The position numbers and the translations under genes were made by a program. Of a DNA stretch of 64,000 nt, positions 11,800 through 22,813 are shown piece after piece. Below the pieces are notes generated by a model that did no database searches, was not told the origin of the DNA, and saw only the letters and a list, made by a program, of their open reading frames with translations. Position 1 is the stretch's first letter. Every line of letters begins with the position of its first letter. Source of the DNA: Lysobacter oculi. Its GTDB lineage: Bacteria; Pseudomonadota; Gammaproteobacteria; Xanthomonadales; Xanthomonadaceae. The stretch is taken from the NCBI RefSeq assembly GCF_003293695.1, contig NZ_CP029556.1, positions 2,118,001 to 2,182,000 of the forward strand, written 5' to 3'.

Positions 11800-13245
11800 A
11801 TGGACAACAACCCCAAGGGTTTCTACAACGACAAGGTGGTGATGCAGTTCGCCATCGCCACCGTGATCTGGGGCATCGTCGGGATGCTGGTCGGCGTGTT
11901 CATCGCCGCGCAGCTGTACTGGCCGGCCATGACCGACGGGATTTCGTGGCTGCAGTACGGCCGCCTGCGCCCGCTGCACACCAATGCGGTGATCTTCGCC
12001 TTCGGCGGATCGGCGTTGTTCGCCACCAGCCTGTGGTGCGTGCAGCGCACCAGCCACGTGCGGCTGATCTCCGACAAGCTGGCGGCCTTCGTGTTCTGGG
12101 GCTGGCAGGCGATCATCGTGGCCGCCGCCATCACCCTGCCGATGGGCTTCACCCAGAGCAAGGAATACGCCGAGCTGATCTGGCCGATCGACGTGGCCAT
12201 CGCCGCGGTCTGGGTGGCCTACGCGGTGCTGTTCTTCGGCACCATCGCGATCCGCAAGGTCAAGCACATCTACGTCGCCAACTGGTTCTACGGCGGCTTC
12301 ATCCTCGCCATCGCGCTGCTCCACATCGTCAACAGCCTGGCCATCCCGACCTCCTGGACGCAGTCCTACCCGGTGTACTCGGGCACGGTCGATGCCATGG
12401 TGCAGTGGTGGTACGGCCACAACGCGGTGGGCTTCTACCTGACCGCGGGCTTCCTCGGGATGATGTACTACTTCGTGCCCAAGGTCGCCGGCCGCCCGAT
12501 CTACTCCTACCGCCTGTCGATCGTTCACTTCTGGGCGCTGATCTCGGTCTACATGTGGGCCGGCCCGCACCACCTGCACTACACCGCGCTGCCGGACTGG
12601 GTGCAGGGCGTGGGCATGGTGTTCTCGCTGATCCTGCTGGCGCCGTCGTGGGGCGGCGCGCTCAACGGCATCATGACCCTGTCGGGCGCCTGGCATAAGC
12701 TGCGCACAGACCCGGTGCTGAAGTTCCTCATCGTCTCCATCAGCTTCTACATGATGTCGACCTTCGAGGGCCCGATGATGTCGATCAAGACGGTCAACTC
12801 GCTCTCGCACTACACCGACTGGACGATCGGCCACGTGCACGCCGGCGCGCTGGGCTGGGTGGCGATGATCTCGCTCGGTTCCATCTACGCGCTGATCCCG
12901 TGGCTGACCCAGCAGAAGTCGATGTTCTCGACCAAGGCGGTCGACCTGCACTTCTGGCTGCACACGGTGGGCGTGGTGTTCTACATCGCCTCGATGTGGA
13001 TCGCCGGCGTGATGCAGGGCCTGATGTGGCGCGCCACCAATGCCGACGGCACGCTGACCTACAGCTTCGTCGAAGCGCTCAACGCCACCTATCCCTACTA
13101 CCTGGGCCGGTTGCTCGGCGGCCTGCTGGTGCTGGCCGGCATGGGCGTGATGGCCTGGAACGTGGTGAAGACGCTGCGTGCCGCCAATGCCGTCACCGCG
13201 CCGCAACCGGTGCTGCCGCCGCACGCTTCCGAAGCCCGCGCCTGA
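11800..13245 (+). CDS. ccoN: cbb3-type cytochrome c oxidase subunit I
   Basis: The 481-residue catalytic subunit of the high-affinity cbb3 oxidase, with about 12 transmembrane helices holding low-spin heme b, heme b3 and CuB. Typical segments are [16 protein letters not shown] (heme ligand region), [22 protein letters not shown] (active-site His/Tyr region) and [17 protein letters not shown] near the C-terminal half. The ATG at 11800 was chosen because GAGG lies about 10 bases upstream and the protein then starts [11 protein letters not shown]. It heads the ccoNOQP operon behind an FNR box, so induction at low oxygen is likely. Confidence 0.97.
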   Translation: MDNNPKGFYNDKVVMQFAIATVIWGIVGMLVGVFIAAQLYWPAMTDGISWLQYGRLRPLHTNAVIFAFGGSALFATSLWCVQRTSHVRLISDKLAAFVFWGWQAIIVAAAITLPMGFTQSKEYAELIWPIDVAIAAVWVAYAVLFFGTIAIRKVKHIYVANWFYGGFILAIALLHIVNSLAIPTSWTQSYPVYSGTVDAMVQWWYGHNAVGFYLTAGFLGMMYYFVPKVAGRPIYSYRLSIVHFWALISVYMWAGPHHLHYTALPDWVQGVGMVFSLILLAPSWGGALNGIMTLSGAWHKLRTDPVLKFLIVSISFYMMSTFEGPMMSIKTVNSLSHYTDWTIGHVHAGALGWVAMISLGSIYALIPWLTQQKSMFSTKAVDLHFWLHTVGVVFYIASMWIAGVMQGLMWRATNADGTLTYSFVEALNATYPYYLGRLLGGLLVLAGMGVMAWNVVKTLRAANAVTAPQPVLPPHASEARA

Positions 13246-13254
13246 GGATCGACC

Positions 13255-13887
13255 ATGAGCAATGACAACAACACGGGCTTCACCCACGAGAAGATCGAGA
13301 AGAACGTCGGCCTGATGGTGATCCTGGTCACCATCGCGGTCTCGTTCGGTGGCCTGGCGCAGATCGTGCCGCTGATGTTCCAGGCCGAGGCCGTGCAGCC
13401 GCTGCCCGGCGTCAAGCCCTACCCGGCGCTGGAGCTGGCCGGCCGCGACGTCTACATCCGCGAAGGCTGCTACAACTGCCACTCGCAGATGATCCGCACG
13501 CTGCGCTTCGAGACCGAGCGCTATGGCCACTATTCGCTGGCCGGCGAGTCGGTCTACGACCATCCGTTCCAGTGGGGCAGCAAGCGCACCGGGCCGGACC
13601 TGGCCCGCGTCGGCGGCCGCTATTCGGACGACTGGCACCGCGCCCACCTCAACAACCCGCGCGACGTGGTGCCGGAATCCAACATGCCGTCGTTCCCGTG
13701 GCTGGAGAAGGGCCACATCGACGCCCCCCAGCTGCAGGCCAACATGCGCGGCCTGACCAAGGTCGGTGTGCCCTACACCCAGGCCGACATCGACGGCGCC
13801 CCCGCCGCGGTCGCCGGCAAGACCGAACTGGACGCCGTGGTCGCCTACCTGCAGGGACTCGGCAAGCACGCGCCCAAGGGCAGCTGA
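13255..13887 (+). CDS. ccoO: cbb3-type cytochrome c oxidase subunit II (monoheme cytochrome c)
   Basis: A 210-residue membrane-anchored cytochrome c. One N-terminal transmembrane helix (about residues 19-42) is followed by a periplasmic domain with a single heme motif CYNCH (C72, C75, H76). The sequence [31 protein letters not shown] is the usual CcoO pattern and includes the axial Met. It passes electrons from CcoP toward CcoN. It begins nine bases after ccoN and ends one base before ccoQ. Confidence 0.97.
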   Translation: MSNDNNTGFTHEKIEKNVGLMVILVTIAVSFGGLAQIVPLMFQAEAVQPLPGVKPYPALELAGRDVYIREGCYNCHSQMIRTLRFETERYGHYSLAGESVYDHPFQWGSKRTGPDLARVGGRYSDDWHRAHLNNPRDVVPESNMPSFPWLEKGHIDAPQLQANMRGLTKVGVPYTQADIDGAPAAVAGKTELDAVVAYLQGLGKHAPKGS

Positions 13888-13888
13888 G

Positions 13889-14065
13889 ATGTTCTACGGC
13901 ATCGTCACCCTCTGCCTGCTGGTGCTGTTCATCGTCGGCTGGGTCTGGGCATGGAGTCCGCGCCGCAAGCGTGATTTCGATGCCGCCGCCCGGCTGCCGC
14001 TGGACGATCAGGAAACCACGGCCCGCACCGATGCGGGTCAACGCAACAAGGAGCACTCACCGTGA
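13889..14065 (+). CDS. ccoQ: cbb3-type cytochrome oxidase subunit CcoQ
   Basis: A 58-residue protein with one transmembrane helix (FYGIVTLCLLVLFIVGWVWAW) followed by a basic SPRRKRDFDAAARLPL stretch and a polar tail. This is the classic CcoQ/FixQ shape; the subunit stabilises the oxidase complex. Its ATG follows the ccoO stop by one base, and its stop overlaps the ccoP GTG start. Confidence 0.92.
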   Translation: MFYGIVTLCLLVLFIVGWVWAWSPRRKRDFDAAARLPLDDQETTARTDAGQRNKEHSP

Positions 14066-15030
14066 GCGACTGGACCTCTTCCCTGGGCAGCGGATGGTCG
14101 ATCTGGATCATCGTGCTGGTGCTCATCAACGTGCTGGGCTGCTGCTGGCTGCTGTGGAGCAATTCCAAGCGCCGCCCGGGCGATCCGGCGCCGGACGAGA
14201 CCAGCCATGTCTGGGACGGTGACCTGACCGAATACAACAAGCCGATGCCGAAGTGGTGGATCAATCTGTTCTGGCTGACCATCCTGTTCTCGGTGGGCTA
14301 CCTGATCTACTACCCGGGCTTCGGTGCGTTCGCCGGCGTCGGCAAGTGGACCTCGGCGGGCGAGATGAAGAAGGAGCAGGCGGTCGAGAACAAGAAGCTC
14401 GAAGCCGCCTTCGCGCCGTTCGCCGGCAAGCCGATCGACCAGCTGGCCGCCGACCCGAAGGCGGTGACGATCGGCAAGGGCATCTTCAACAACACCTGCG
14501 CCACCTGCCACGGCTCGGCGGCGAAGGGCGCGGTCGGCTATCCCAACCTCACCGACAACGTGTGGAAGTGGGGCGGCACGCCGGACGACATCCTGACCTC
14601 GATCCAGAAGGGCCGCGACGGCATCATGGCGCCGTGGGGCGACGTGCTGAAGGGCACCGGCGGCGACAAGGCGGTGGACTACGTGATCGCCTACGTGCGG
14701 ACGCTGTCGCAGCCGGGCGCCAACCTGCAGAACGACTTCATGGCCAGCCAGGGCAAGAAGCTCTATGACGGCGTCTGCGTCAGCTGCCACGGCGCCGAAG
14801 GCAAGGGCAACACCCAGCTCGGCGCGCCCGACCTGACCGACAGCGACTGGCTGTACGGCGACAGCACCGCCAGCCTGCGCGAGACCATCAGCAACGGCCG
14901 CCATGGCGTGATGCCGGCGCACGGCGAGCTGCTGGGCGATACCCGTTCGCGCCTGGTCGGTGCCTATGTCTGGTCGCTCTCGCATGGGAGTGGCACGATG
15001 GCAGCCAAGCCCGCCGCAGCCGCGAACTGA
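14062..15030 (+). CDS. ccoP: cbb3-type cytochrome c oxidase subunit III (diheme cytochrome c)
   Basis: A 322-residue diheme cytochrome that takes electrons from soluble cytochromes and passes them to CcoO. Two N-terminal hydrophobic segments (about residues 12-33 and 65-85) flank the EYNKPMPKWW motif. The two heme sites are CATCH (C146, C149, H150) and CVSCH (C239, C242, H243). The start is GTG at 14062, overlapping the ccoQ stop (GTGA), which implies translational coupling. The stop overlaps the next ATG by one base. Confidence 0.97.
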   Translation: MSDWTSSLGSGWSIWIIVLVLINVLGCCWLLWSNSKRRPGDPAPDETSHVWDGDLTEYNKPMPKWWINLFWLTILFSVGYLIYYPGFGAFAGVGKWTSAGEMKKEQAVENKKLEAAFAPFAGKPIDQLAADPKAVTIGKGIFNNTCATCHGSAAKGAVGYPNLTDNVWKWGGTPDDILTSIQKGRDGIMAPWGDVLKGTGGDKAVDYVIAYVRTLSQPGANLQNDFMASQGKKLYDGVCVSCHGAEGKGNTQLGAPDLTDSDWLYGDSTASLRETISNGRHGVMPAHGELLGDTRSRLVGAYVWSLSHGSGTMAAKPAAAAN

Positions 15031-15326
15031 TGCCGGACTTCACCCAGCCGCAGTTCGATCATCCGCCCCGGCCGCTCGCACAGCGGATCGGGGCGATCGC
15101 GTGGCCGAGCTTCTTCGCCGCGTGCGTGGCGACGATGGTGTTCTTCGCCTTCGTCGACCCGATCACCCTGCGCGACCAGACGTTCCCCGACCTGCCGATG
15201 AGCCGTGCCATGGGCTACAGCCTCGGCTTCTTCATGTTCTGGCTGGCGACCGCGTCGTCCAGCTACTTCACCTGGATCCTGTTGCGCCCGGCCAGCCGTT
15301 TCAACCGCGCGCTTCCGCCGGAGTGA
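15030..15326 (+). CDS. small two-helix membrane protein of the cbb3 operon
   Basis: A 98-residue protein with two predicted transmembrane segments (about residues 25-45 and 62-84) and a basic C-terminal end. No family is recognised with confidence. Its ATG shares one base with the ccoP stop, and ccoG follows seven bases later, so it is an integral part of the operon. A role in oxidase assembly or stability is an inference from position only. It is too long for a second CcoQ and has no Cys or heme motif. Confidence 0.75.
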   Translation: MPDFTQPQFDHPPRPLAQRIGAIAWPSFFAACVATMVFFAFVDPITLRDQTFPDLPMSRAMGYSLGFFMFWLATASSSYFTWILLRPASRFNRALPPE

Positions 15327-15333
15327 CATCGCC

Positions 15334-16892
<1,559 letters not shown>

Positions 16893-16893
<1 letters not shown>

Positions 16894-17402
16894 TGGACGG
16901 ACAGCCGCGCAAGGCCTATCGCGAACCGATGGTCTGGCTGGTCTTCGGGCTGCCGGCCGCGGTGGTGGTGGCGAGCATCGCGATGCTGGTCGTCGGCATC
17001 CGCCAGCGCGATGGCGGCGATGTCAGCGACAGCGTGCAGCGCACGGCGCAGATCCAGCAGACCGATCTGGGCGCCGACGAACGCGCGCAGGCGCTCGGCC
17101 TGCGGATGCTGCTGCGCGAGCGCGACGGGCGCATCGAGGCCCTGCCGGTCTCCGGTAATTTCCCGCGCGGGCAGACGCTGCGCCTGCTGGCCGAGCACCC
17201 CACCGACCGCGCGCTCGACCGCACGCTGATGCTGGCGCCGCAGGGCGCGGGCTGGCTGTCGAAGGAGGCGTTCGAGGACGCGCGCGTCCACGACTGGAAG
17301 TTCAGCCTGACCCCCGGCAACGAAAGCTGGCGCCTGCGCGCGCGCATGCCTAAGGCGCAGAGCGCGGTGGTGCTGGAGCCGGCCGTGCCGGCAGCGGAAT
17401 GA
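16893..17402 (+). CDS. ccoH: FixH/CcoH family protein
   Basis: A 169-residue protein with one N-terminal transmembrane helix (about residues 9-31) followed by a periplasmic domain. The PRKAYREPMVWLVFGLPAAVV start and position between ccoG and ccoI identify it as CcoH/FixH, which stabilises the assembling oxidase. The periplasmic part is poorly conserved among species. The start overlaps the ccoG stop by one base. Confidence 0.9.
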
Positions 17403-17412
17403 CCGCCGGGCG

Positions 17413-19812
17413 ATGACCACGCCTGTCCCCGGAGCGGCCCGCTGCTTCCACTGCAATGAAGCCCTGCCCGCCGCGCCGCTGCGCGCGGAGCTGGACGGCG
17501 CGTCGCGCGCGTTCTGCTGCGATGGCTGCCGCGCCGCCGCGCAATGGATCCGCGATGCCCTGCTGGGCGACTACTACGCGCTGCGCAGCGAAGCCGCCGG
17601 CCGCGTCGGTACCGAGCCGCTGGACTACGCCGCCTGGGACCGCGAGGACATCGTCGCCGGCCATGTGCGTACGCTCGACGACGGTGCGCGCGAGATCACC
17701 GTGCTCACCGACGGCATGCGCTGCGCCGCCTGCGCCTGGCTGCTCGACAACGCATTGCGCCGCGAACCCGGCGTGGCCGACGTCACCGCCAATGCGGTGA
17801 CCGGGCGCGTGCGTATCCGCTGGCAGCCGCAGGCCGCGCCGCTGTCGCGCCCGCTCGAACGCATGGCCGCGCTCGGCTACCGGCCCTACCTCGCCACCGG
17901 CCTGGCGCGCGAGGAAGCACGCCGCCGCGAGCGCAACCGCTGGATCCTGCGGATGGGCATCGCCGGGCTGGGCGCGATGCAGGCGATGATGTTCGCCGAG
18001 GCGCTGTATCTCGACACCGCCGGCGAGATGTCGCCGGCCACCCGTGACTTCTTCCGCTGGATCACCTTCCTGGTCTCGACGCCGGTGGTGTTCTATTCCG
18101 GCTGGCCGTTCCTGGAAGGCATGTGGCGCGAATTGCGCCATCGCCGCCTGGGCATGGACACGCTGATCGCGTCATCGACCCTGCTCGCCTGGGCGGCCAG
18201 CGTCATCGAGACCGTGCGCCACGGCGTGCACGTCTGGTACGACGCCGCGGTGATGTTCGTCTTCCTGCTGCTGGCGGCGCGGATGATCGAGCAGGGCGCG
18301 CGCAAGGTGGCGAGCGCGCAGGTGGATGCGCTGGCGCGGGCGCGACCGGCGCTGGCCACGCGCGAATTGGATGAAGACGGCGACCAGCGCGAACAGGTGC
18401 CGGTGGCGCAGCTGCAGGCGGGCGACATCGTACGGGTGGCGCCGGGCGAGGCGGTGCCGGCCGATGGCATCGCGCTGGCCGCCGCCGCCTTCGACGAAGC
18501 GCTGCTGACCGGCGAATCCACCCCGGTGCGCAAGGAAACCGGCGACGCCATCTACGCCGGCAGCCTGTGCGCCGACGTGCCGGCGCGCGTCGAAGTCACC
18601 CGCACCGGCAGCGACACCCGCCTGTCGGAGCTGGCGCGGCTGGTGGAAGCCTCGCAGGCGGCGCGTCCGCGGCTGGCGCAGCAGGCCGACCGCATCGCGC
18701 ACCAGTTCGTCGCGCTGTTGCTGGTCTCCGCGGTCGTGGTCTATGCGTTCTGGCGCTGGCACGACCCCGCGCGCGCGCTGGAAGTCACGCTCGCCGTGCT
18801 GGTGGTGAGCTGCCCGTGCGCGCTGTCGCTGGCGATTCCCTCGGCGCTGGCCGCAGCCCATGGCGCGTTGTCGAAGATCGGCGTGCTGGGCGTGCGCGAG
18901 GATGCGCTGGAACGGCTGGCCGCCATCGACACCCTGGTCTTCGACAAGACCGGCACGCTCACCGAAGGCGCGCCGCGGATCGCCGCCATCGAGACCTTCA
19001 ACGGCCTGACCCGCGAGGAAGCCATCGGCATCGCCCAGGCGCTCGAACGCGACAGCCGGCACCCGCTGGCGCGCGCGTTCGCGCAATTGCCGGGCGAAGC
19101 CGCTTCCGACATCTCCCGGCTGCGGCAGACGCCGGGGCAGGGGGTGGAAGGGGTGATCGACGAATGCCCGTGGCGGCTCGGCCATGCCCGGTTCGCGGCG
19201 GCCGGGGTGGACGATGCCGGCCACGCGGTGTGGCTGGGCGATGGCCAGCAGCCCTATGCGCGGTTCGACCTGGCCGAACAGCCGCGGGCCGATGCCGCCG
19301 AAGCCGTGCGCCGCCTGCAGGCGCAGCAGGTCGCGGTGGAACTGGCCAGCGGCGACGGGCCGGAAGCGGTGGCGGCGATGGCGGCGACGCTCGGCATCGG
19401 GCGCTTCGCCGCGCGGCAGACGCCGGAGCAGAAGCTCAGCCATGTGCGCGCGTTGCAGCGCGACGGCCACCGGGTGGCGATGGTCGGCGACGGCATCAAC
19501 GACGCGCCGGTGCTGGCCGGCGCCGATGTCTCGCTGGCGATGGGCGAGGGCGCGGCGCTGGCGCAGCGCGCGGCGGATCTGGTGGTGACCTCGGGCCGGG
19601 TGACGCGGCTGCCGCAGGCGATCGCCATCGCGCGGCGCACCCGCAGCGTCATCCGCCAGAACCTGGCCTGGGCCGCCGCCTACAATCTGCTGGCGTTGCC
19701 GCTGGCCGCCAGCGGCCACGTCACCCCGTGGATGGCCGCGCTCGGCATGGCGCTGTCGTCGCTGCTGGTGACGCTCAACGCGCTCCGCCTGGCCAAGGTC
19801 CGCGACGCATGA
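17413..19812 (+). CDS. ccoI: P1B-type copper-exporting ATPase for cbb3 assembly
   Basis: A 799-residue heavy-metal P-type ATPase that moves copper across the membrane for cbb3 maturation. An N-terminal Cys-rich domain (CFHC at 11-14, CCDGC at 35-39) precedes an HMA-type domain with MRCAACAW near residue 100. The transmembrane CPC motif (SCPCALSLAIP), the phosphorylation site DKTGTLTEG, the HP motif (DSRHPLARAF) and GDGINDAPVL are all present, so the enzyme should be active. The ccoS ATG overlaps its stop. Confidence 0.96.
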   Translation: MTTPVPGAARCFHCNEALPAAPLRAELDGASRAFCCDGCRAAAQWIRDALLGDYYALRSEAAGRVGTEPLDYAAWDREDIVAGHVRTLDDGAREITVLTDGMRCAACAWLLDNALRREPGVADVTANAVTGRVRIRWQPQAAPLSRPLERMAALGYRPYLATGLAREEARRRERNRWILRMGIAGLGAMQAMMFAEALYLDTAGEMSPATRDFFRWITFLVSTPVVFYSGWPFLEGMWRELRHRRLGMDTLIASSTLLAWAASVIETVRHGVHVWYDAAVMFVFLLLAARMIEQGARKVASAQVDALARARPALATRELDEDGDQREQVPVAQLQAGDIVRVAPGEAVPADGIALAAAAFDEALLTGESTPVRKETGDAIYAGSLCADVPARVEVTRTGSDTRLSELARLVEASQAARPRLAQQADRIAHQFVALLLVSAVVVYAFWRWHDPARALEVTLAVLVVSCPCALSLAIPSALAAAHGALSKIGVLGVREDALERLAAIDTLVFDKTGTLTEGAPRIAAIETFNGLTREEAIGIAQALERDSRHPLARAFAQLPGEAASDISRLRQTPGQGVEGVIDECPWRLGHARFAAAGVDDAGHAVWLGDGQQPYARFDLAEQPRADAAEAVRRLQAQQVAVELASGDGPEAVAAMAATLGIGRFAARQTPEQKLSHVRALQRDGHRVAMVGDGINDAPVLAGADVSLAMGEGAALAQRAADLVVTSGRVTRLPQAIAIARRTRSVIRQNLAWAAAYNLLALPLAASGHVTPWMAALGMALSSLLVTLNALRLAKVRDA

Positions 19813-20027
19813 ACATCCTCCTCGCGCTCATCCCGATCAGCCTGATCCTGCTGCTGATCGCCGTGGCCGCCTTCGTCTGGGCGGTGAAGCGCGGCCAGTT
19901 CGACGACCTCGACACGCCGGCGCTCGACATCCTGCGCGACGACCCGCACGACCGCCGGCCGCCGGACGCGGCGGCACCGCCCGCCGACGCCGGCATCGAC
20001 AAAAACATTCCGCACGATGCCGATTGA
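19809..20027 (+). CDS. ccoS: cbb3-type cytochrome oxidase assembly protein CcoS
   Basis: A 72-residue protein with one transmembrane helix (ILLALIPISLILLLIAVAAFVWAV) followed by the conserved KRGQFDDLDTPALDIL, the CcoS signature. It is needed for cofactor insertion into CcoN. The tail is rich in Asp, Pro and Ala. It overlaps ccoI by four bases and the next gene by 11 bases. Confidence 0.95.
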   Translation: MNILLALIPISLILLLIAVAAFVWAVKRGQFDDLDTPALDILRDDPHDRRPPDAAAPPADAGIDKNIPHDAD

Positions 20028-20742
20028 CTGGCTGGTACTCGGTTCGGCCTGGCTGACCGGCGTGCTCGGCGGCGTGCATTGCCTGGCGATGTGCGGCGGG
20101 ATCGCCACCGGGATCGGCGTCAGCGCGCAGCGCAAGGGCCTGTCCGATGCGGCGCTGGTGAACCTCGGGCGCGTGGCCGGCTACACGCTGGCGGGCGTGA
20201 TCGCGGGCGGGGTCGGCGGCGGCATCCTGGCGGCGGCGCGGCTGGACTGGCTGGCGACGGGCTCGCGGATGCTGGTCGGCGCGGTGCTGGTGCTGGCGGC
20301 GCTGCGCCTGCTGCTGCCGGCGCGGAAGCTCGGTTTCCTGGCCCGGCCCGGCCAGCGCCTGTGGTCGAAGCTGCAACCGCTGCAACGTCATCTGCTGCCG
20401 GCCGACACCGCGCCGAAGCGTTTCGCGCTGGGCATGCTCTGGGGCTGGCTGCCCTGCGGTCTCAGTACCACGTTGCTGGCCGCCGCCTGGCTGCAGGCCT
20501 CGGCCCTGCACGGCGGGCTGACCATGCTCGCCTTCGGGCTGGGCACCTTGCCCCTGATGATTCCGCTGACCTGGACCGGCGCGCGCGCGGCGCGCTGGCT
20601 GGCGCGCCGTGAGCTGCGCCTCGCGCTCGGCGGGCTGGTGCTGCTGGCCGGCGTGCTGACGCTCGCCGCGCCGTGGCTGATGCAGGTGCCGGGCATGCAC
20701 GGGCTGCTGTCGGCGCTCGGCTGCCGCAGCCTGCCGGGCTGA
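20017..20742 (+). CDS. sulfite exporter TauE/SafE-like membrane protein of the cbb3 locus
   Basis: A 241-residue polytopic membrane protein of the COG2836 type, with about six helices. The conserved motif GVHCLAMCGG near residue 20 holds His and two Cys that could bind a metal, and a second motif GWLPCGL lies in the middle. Relatives are regularly found next to cbb3 maturation genes, where a copper-handling role has been proposed. That role is an inference here. It overlaps ccoS by 11 bases. Confidence 0.85.
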   Translation: MPIDWLVLGSAWLTGVLGGVHCLAMCGGIATGIGVSAQRKGLSDAALVNLGRVAGYTLAGVIAGGVGGGILAAARLDWLATGSRMLVGAVLVLAALRLLLPARKLGFLARPGQRLWSKLQPLQRHLLPADTAPKRFALGMLWGWLPCGLSTTLLAAAWLQASALHGGLTMLAFGLGTLPLMIPLTWTGARAARWLARRELRLALGGLVLLAGVLTLAAPWLMQVPGMHGLLSALGCRSLPG

Positions 20743-20789
20743 TCCGCGCGATGTTGCACGGCAGCATCCGCCGGGGTGCGGGGGGCATA

Positions 20790-21569
20790 ATGACGGCCAT
20801 GGAAGCCACCGTCGCCCTCGACCTGCCCGGCCTGCGCCGCAGCTGCGCGCAGTGCTCGCTGCAGGAACTCTGCCTGGCCGGCGGGATGACCCTGGACGAC
20901 CTGCGCCGGCTCGACGAGATCATCCGCGTGCGCCGCCCGGTGAGTGGCGGCAGCCACCTGTTCCGGATGGGCGATGCGATGGGCTCGGTGTTCGTGACCC
21001 GCGAAGGCGCGGTCAAGACCGTGACCTGCAACGAAGGCGGCGACGAGCAGATCGTCGGCTTCCACCTGCCGGGCGAGATCTTCGGGCTGGACGCGCTGGC
21101 CAGCGGCGAGCACCGCTGCGATGCGCTGACCCTGACCGACACCAGCCTGTGCGAGATCCCGTTCGACCGCCTGGGTGAGATCGCCGCGCAGATCCCCGGC
21201 CTGCAGCAGCAGCTGATGCGGGTGATCGGCATGAGCCTGGGCCGCGACCAGGACCACAAGGAAATCCTGATGCGCCGGCAGGCCAACGAGCGCATCGCGC
21301 TGTTCCTGCACGGCCTGTCCGAGCGCCTGCGCGCGATCGGCCGCGACCCGGTGCGGATCCGCCTGCCGATGAGCCGCATCGACATCGCCAATTACCTGGG
21401 CCTGGCGCTGGAGACGGTCAGCCGCGGCTTCACCCGGCTGCAGGAAGAAGGGTTGATCGATGTGCACGGCCGCCAGGTCACCGTGCTCGACGCCGCCACG
21501 CTCACCCGCCTCGCCCACGGCATGGCCCAGGACGAAGCCGCGCCGCCGCGCCGCCGCCCGGCCGGATAG
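20790..21569 (+). CDS. fnr: Fnr/Anr-type oxygen-sensing transcriptional regulator
   Basis: A 259-residue Crp/Fnr regulator. Four cluster cysteines are present with the spacing of E. coli FNR: C19, C22, C28 in SCAQCSLQELC and C121 in SLCEIPF, so it should carry an oxygen-labile [4Fe-4S] cluster. The cyclic-nucleotide-binding-like fold ends in a long dimer helix. The recognition helix LETVSRGFTRLQ holds the E/S/R residues that read TTGAT half-sites. An ATG at 20799 is an alternative start. It closes the cbb3 locus, and an FNR box lies upstream of ccoN. Confidence 0.95.
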   Translation: MTAMEATVALDLPGLRRSCAQCSLQELCLAGGMTLDDLRRLDEIIRVRRPVSGGSHLFRMGDAMGSVFVTREGAVKTVTCNEGGDEQIVGFHLPGEIFGLDALASGEHRCDALTLTDTSLCEIPFDRLGEIAAQIPGLQQQLMRVIGMSLGRDQDHKEILMRRQANERIALFLHGLSERLRAIGRDPVRIRLPMSRIDIANYLGLALETVSRGFTRLQEEGLIDVHGRQVTVLDAATLTRLAHGMAQDEAAPPRRRPAG

Positions 21570-21683
21570 CGGATCGGCGCCACGAAAATCGATGCCACCG
21601 CCCCCGCACGGTTGACAAACCGCCCGCGCAAGGCGATGTATGCACCTTTACAAGGCCGTCACGGCCAACACCGGGGGAAAACG

Positions 21684-22734
21684 ATGTCGCGTCATCCAAA
21701 CACCAAGGCCGTCCTGCACGTTGCGCTGGCCGGCGCGCTCGCCTGCGGGCTCGTCGCCTGTGGCGGCAAACAGGAAGAGCAGGCTGCCGCGCCGACCGGC
21801 CCGGCCCAGACCCAGGCGCCCGTCGGCCCGGCCCAGGCGATCTCCGCCCAGGTCGCGGCGATGTCACCCGACCAGCTGCGCGAAGCCGCCACCAAGGCGG
21901 TGGGCGAGCAGCGCCTGTACGCCCCGGTCGGCAACAACGCCATGGAGTACTACCTGGCCCTGCGCGACAAGGCCCCGAACGATGCCGCCGTGTCCGGCGC
22001 GCTGACCGACCTGCAGCCCTACACGCTGATCGCCACCGAACAGGCGATCACCCGTGACGATTTCGCCGAGGCCCAGCGCCTGTACGCCCTGCTGGAGAAG
22101 ACCGATGCCAATGCCCCGGCGCTGCCGCGCCTGAAGCAGAGCATCGCCCGACGCGCAGGCCAGCCTGGGCCAGCGCCAGCAGCAGGCCGCGACCGCCGAG
22201 GTCGATGCCGCCAAGCAGGCCGAACTGGCCAAGGAGCGCCTGGCCGAGCAGCAGAAGATGCAGCAGCAGGCTGCCCAGCAGCTCGCCGCCAAGCAGGCCG
22301 AGGACAAGCGCCTGGCCGATCTGCGCGCCGCCGAGTCCCAGCGCCAGCAGCAGGCCAGCCAGGCCGCGCAGGAAGCGCGCGAAGCCGAGGAACGCCGCCA
22401 GGCCGAGCAGCGCGCCGCTGCCCAGCGTGCCGCCGCCGCGCCGCCGGCCGCTGCCGCCCCGGCCCCGCGTGCCGGCAACAACGACCTGGTCGCGATCAGC
22501 ACGCCGCAGCCGAAGTACCCGACCGAAGCCCTGCGCAGCGGCCAGTCCGGCACGGTGCAGGTGGAGTTCACCGTGGGCACCAACGGTTCGGTGACCGCGG
22601 CGCGGGTGATCAGCGCCAACCCGGCGCGCGTCTTCAACAACGAGACGCTGTCGGCGGTGAAGCGCTGGCGCTTCCAGCCGGTGTCGAGCCCGATCACCAG
22701 CCGCCGCACCATCAGCTTCGCGCCCAACAACTGA
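21684..22734 (+). pseudogene. TonB C-terminal-domain lipoprotein, interrupted by a 1-base insertion
   Basis: The first part starts at the ATG at 21684 with a lipoprotein signal (lipobox LVAC, Cys26) and reads to about residue 155. The protein continues in the next frame as a long Gln/Ala/Lys/Arg-rich segment and a C-terminal TonB-type domain (PQPKYPTEALRSGQSGTVQVEF, then TLSAVKRWRFQP). Removing one C from CCC at 22147-22149 restores a 349-residue open frame that joins the two halves smoothly. So the sequence holds either a real frameshift or a sequencing error. A TTGACA at 21612-21617 may be part of the promoter. The intact protein would be an envelope energy-transducer-like protein. Confidence 0.85.
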
Positions 22735-22752
22735 GGCGTGCAGGCGGCAACG

Positions 22753-22780
22753 AAAAAGCCCGGCGAAAGCCGGGCTTTTT
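22753..22780. terminator. bidirectional rho-independent terminator
   Basis: A perfect hairpin with arms AAAAAGCCCGGC and GCCGGGCTTTTT and a GAAA tetraloop. The A run on one side and T run on the other let it work in both directions, for the TonB-like gene on the plus strand and the ABC permease on the minus strand. Confidence 0.92.
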
Positions 22781-22813
22781 CTTGGGCGGGGATGCCGGCC
22801 GGGCCGGCGGCCC

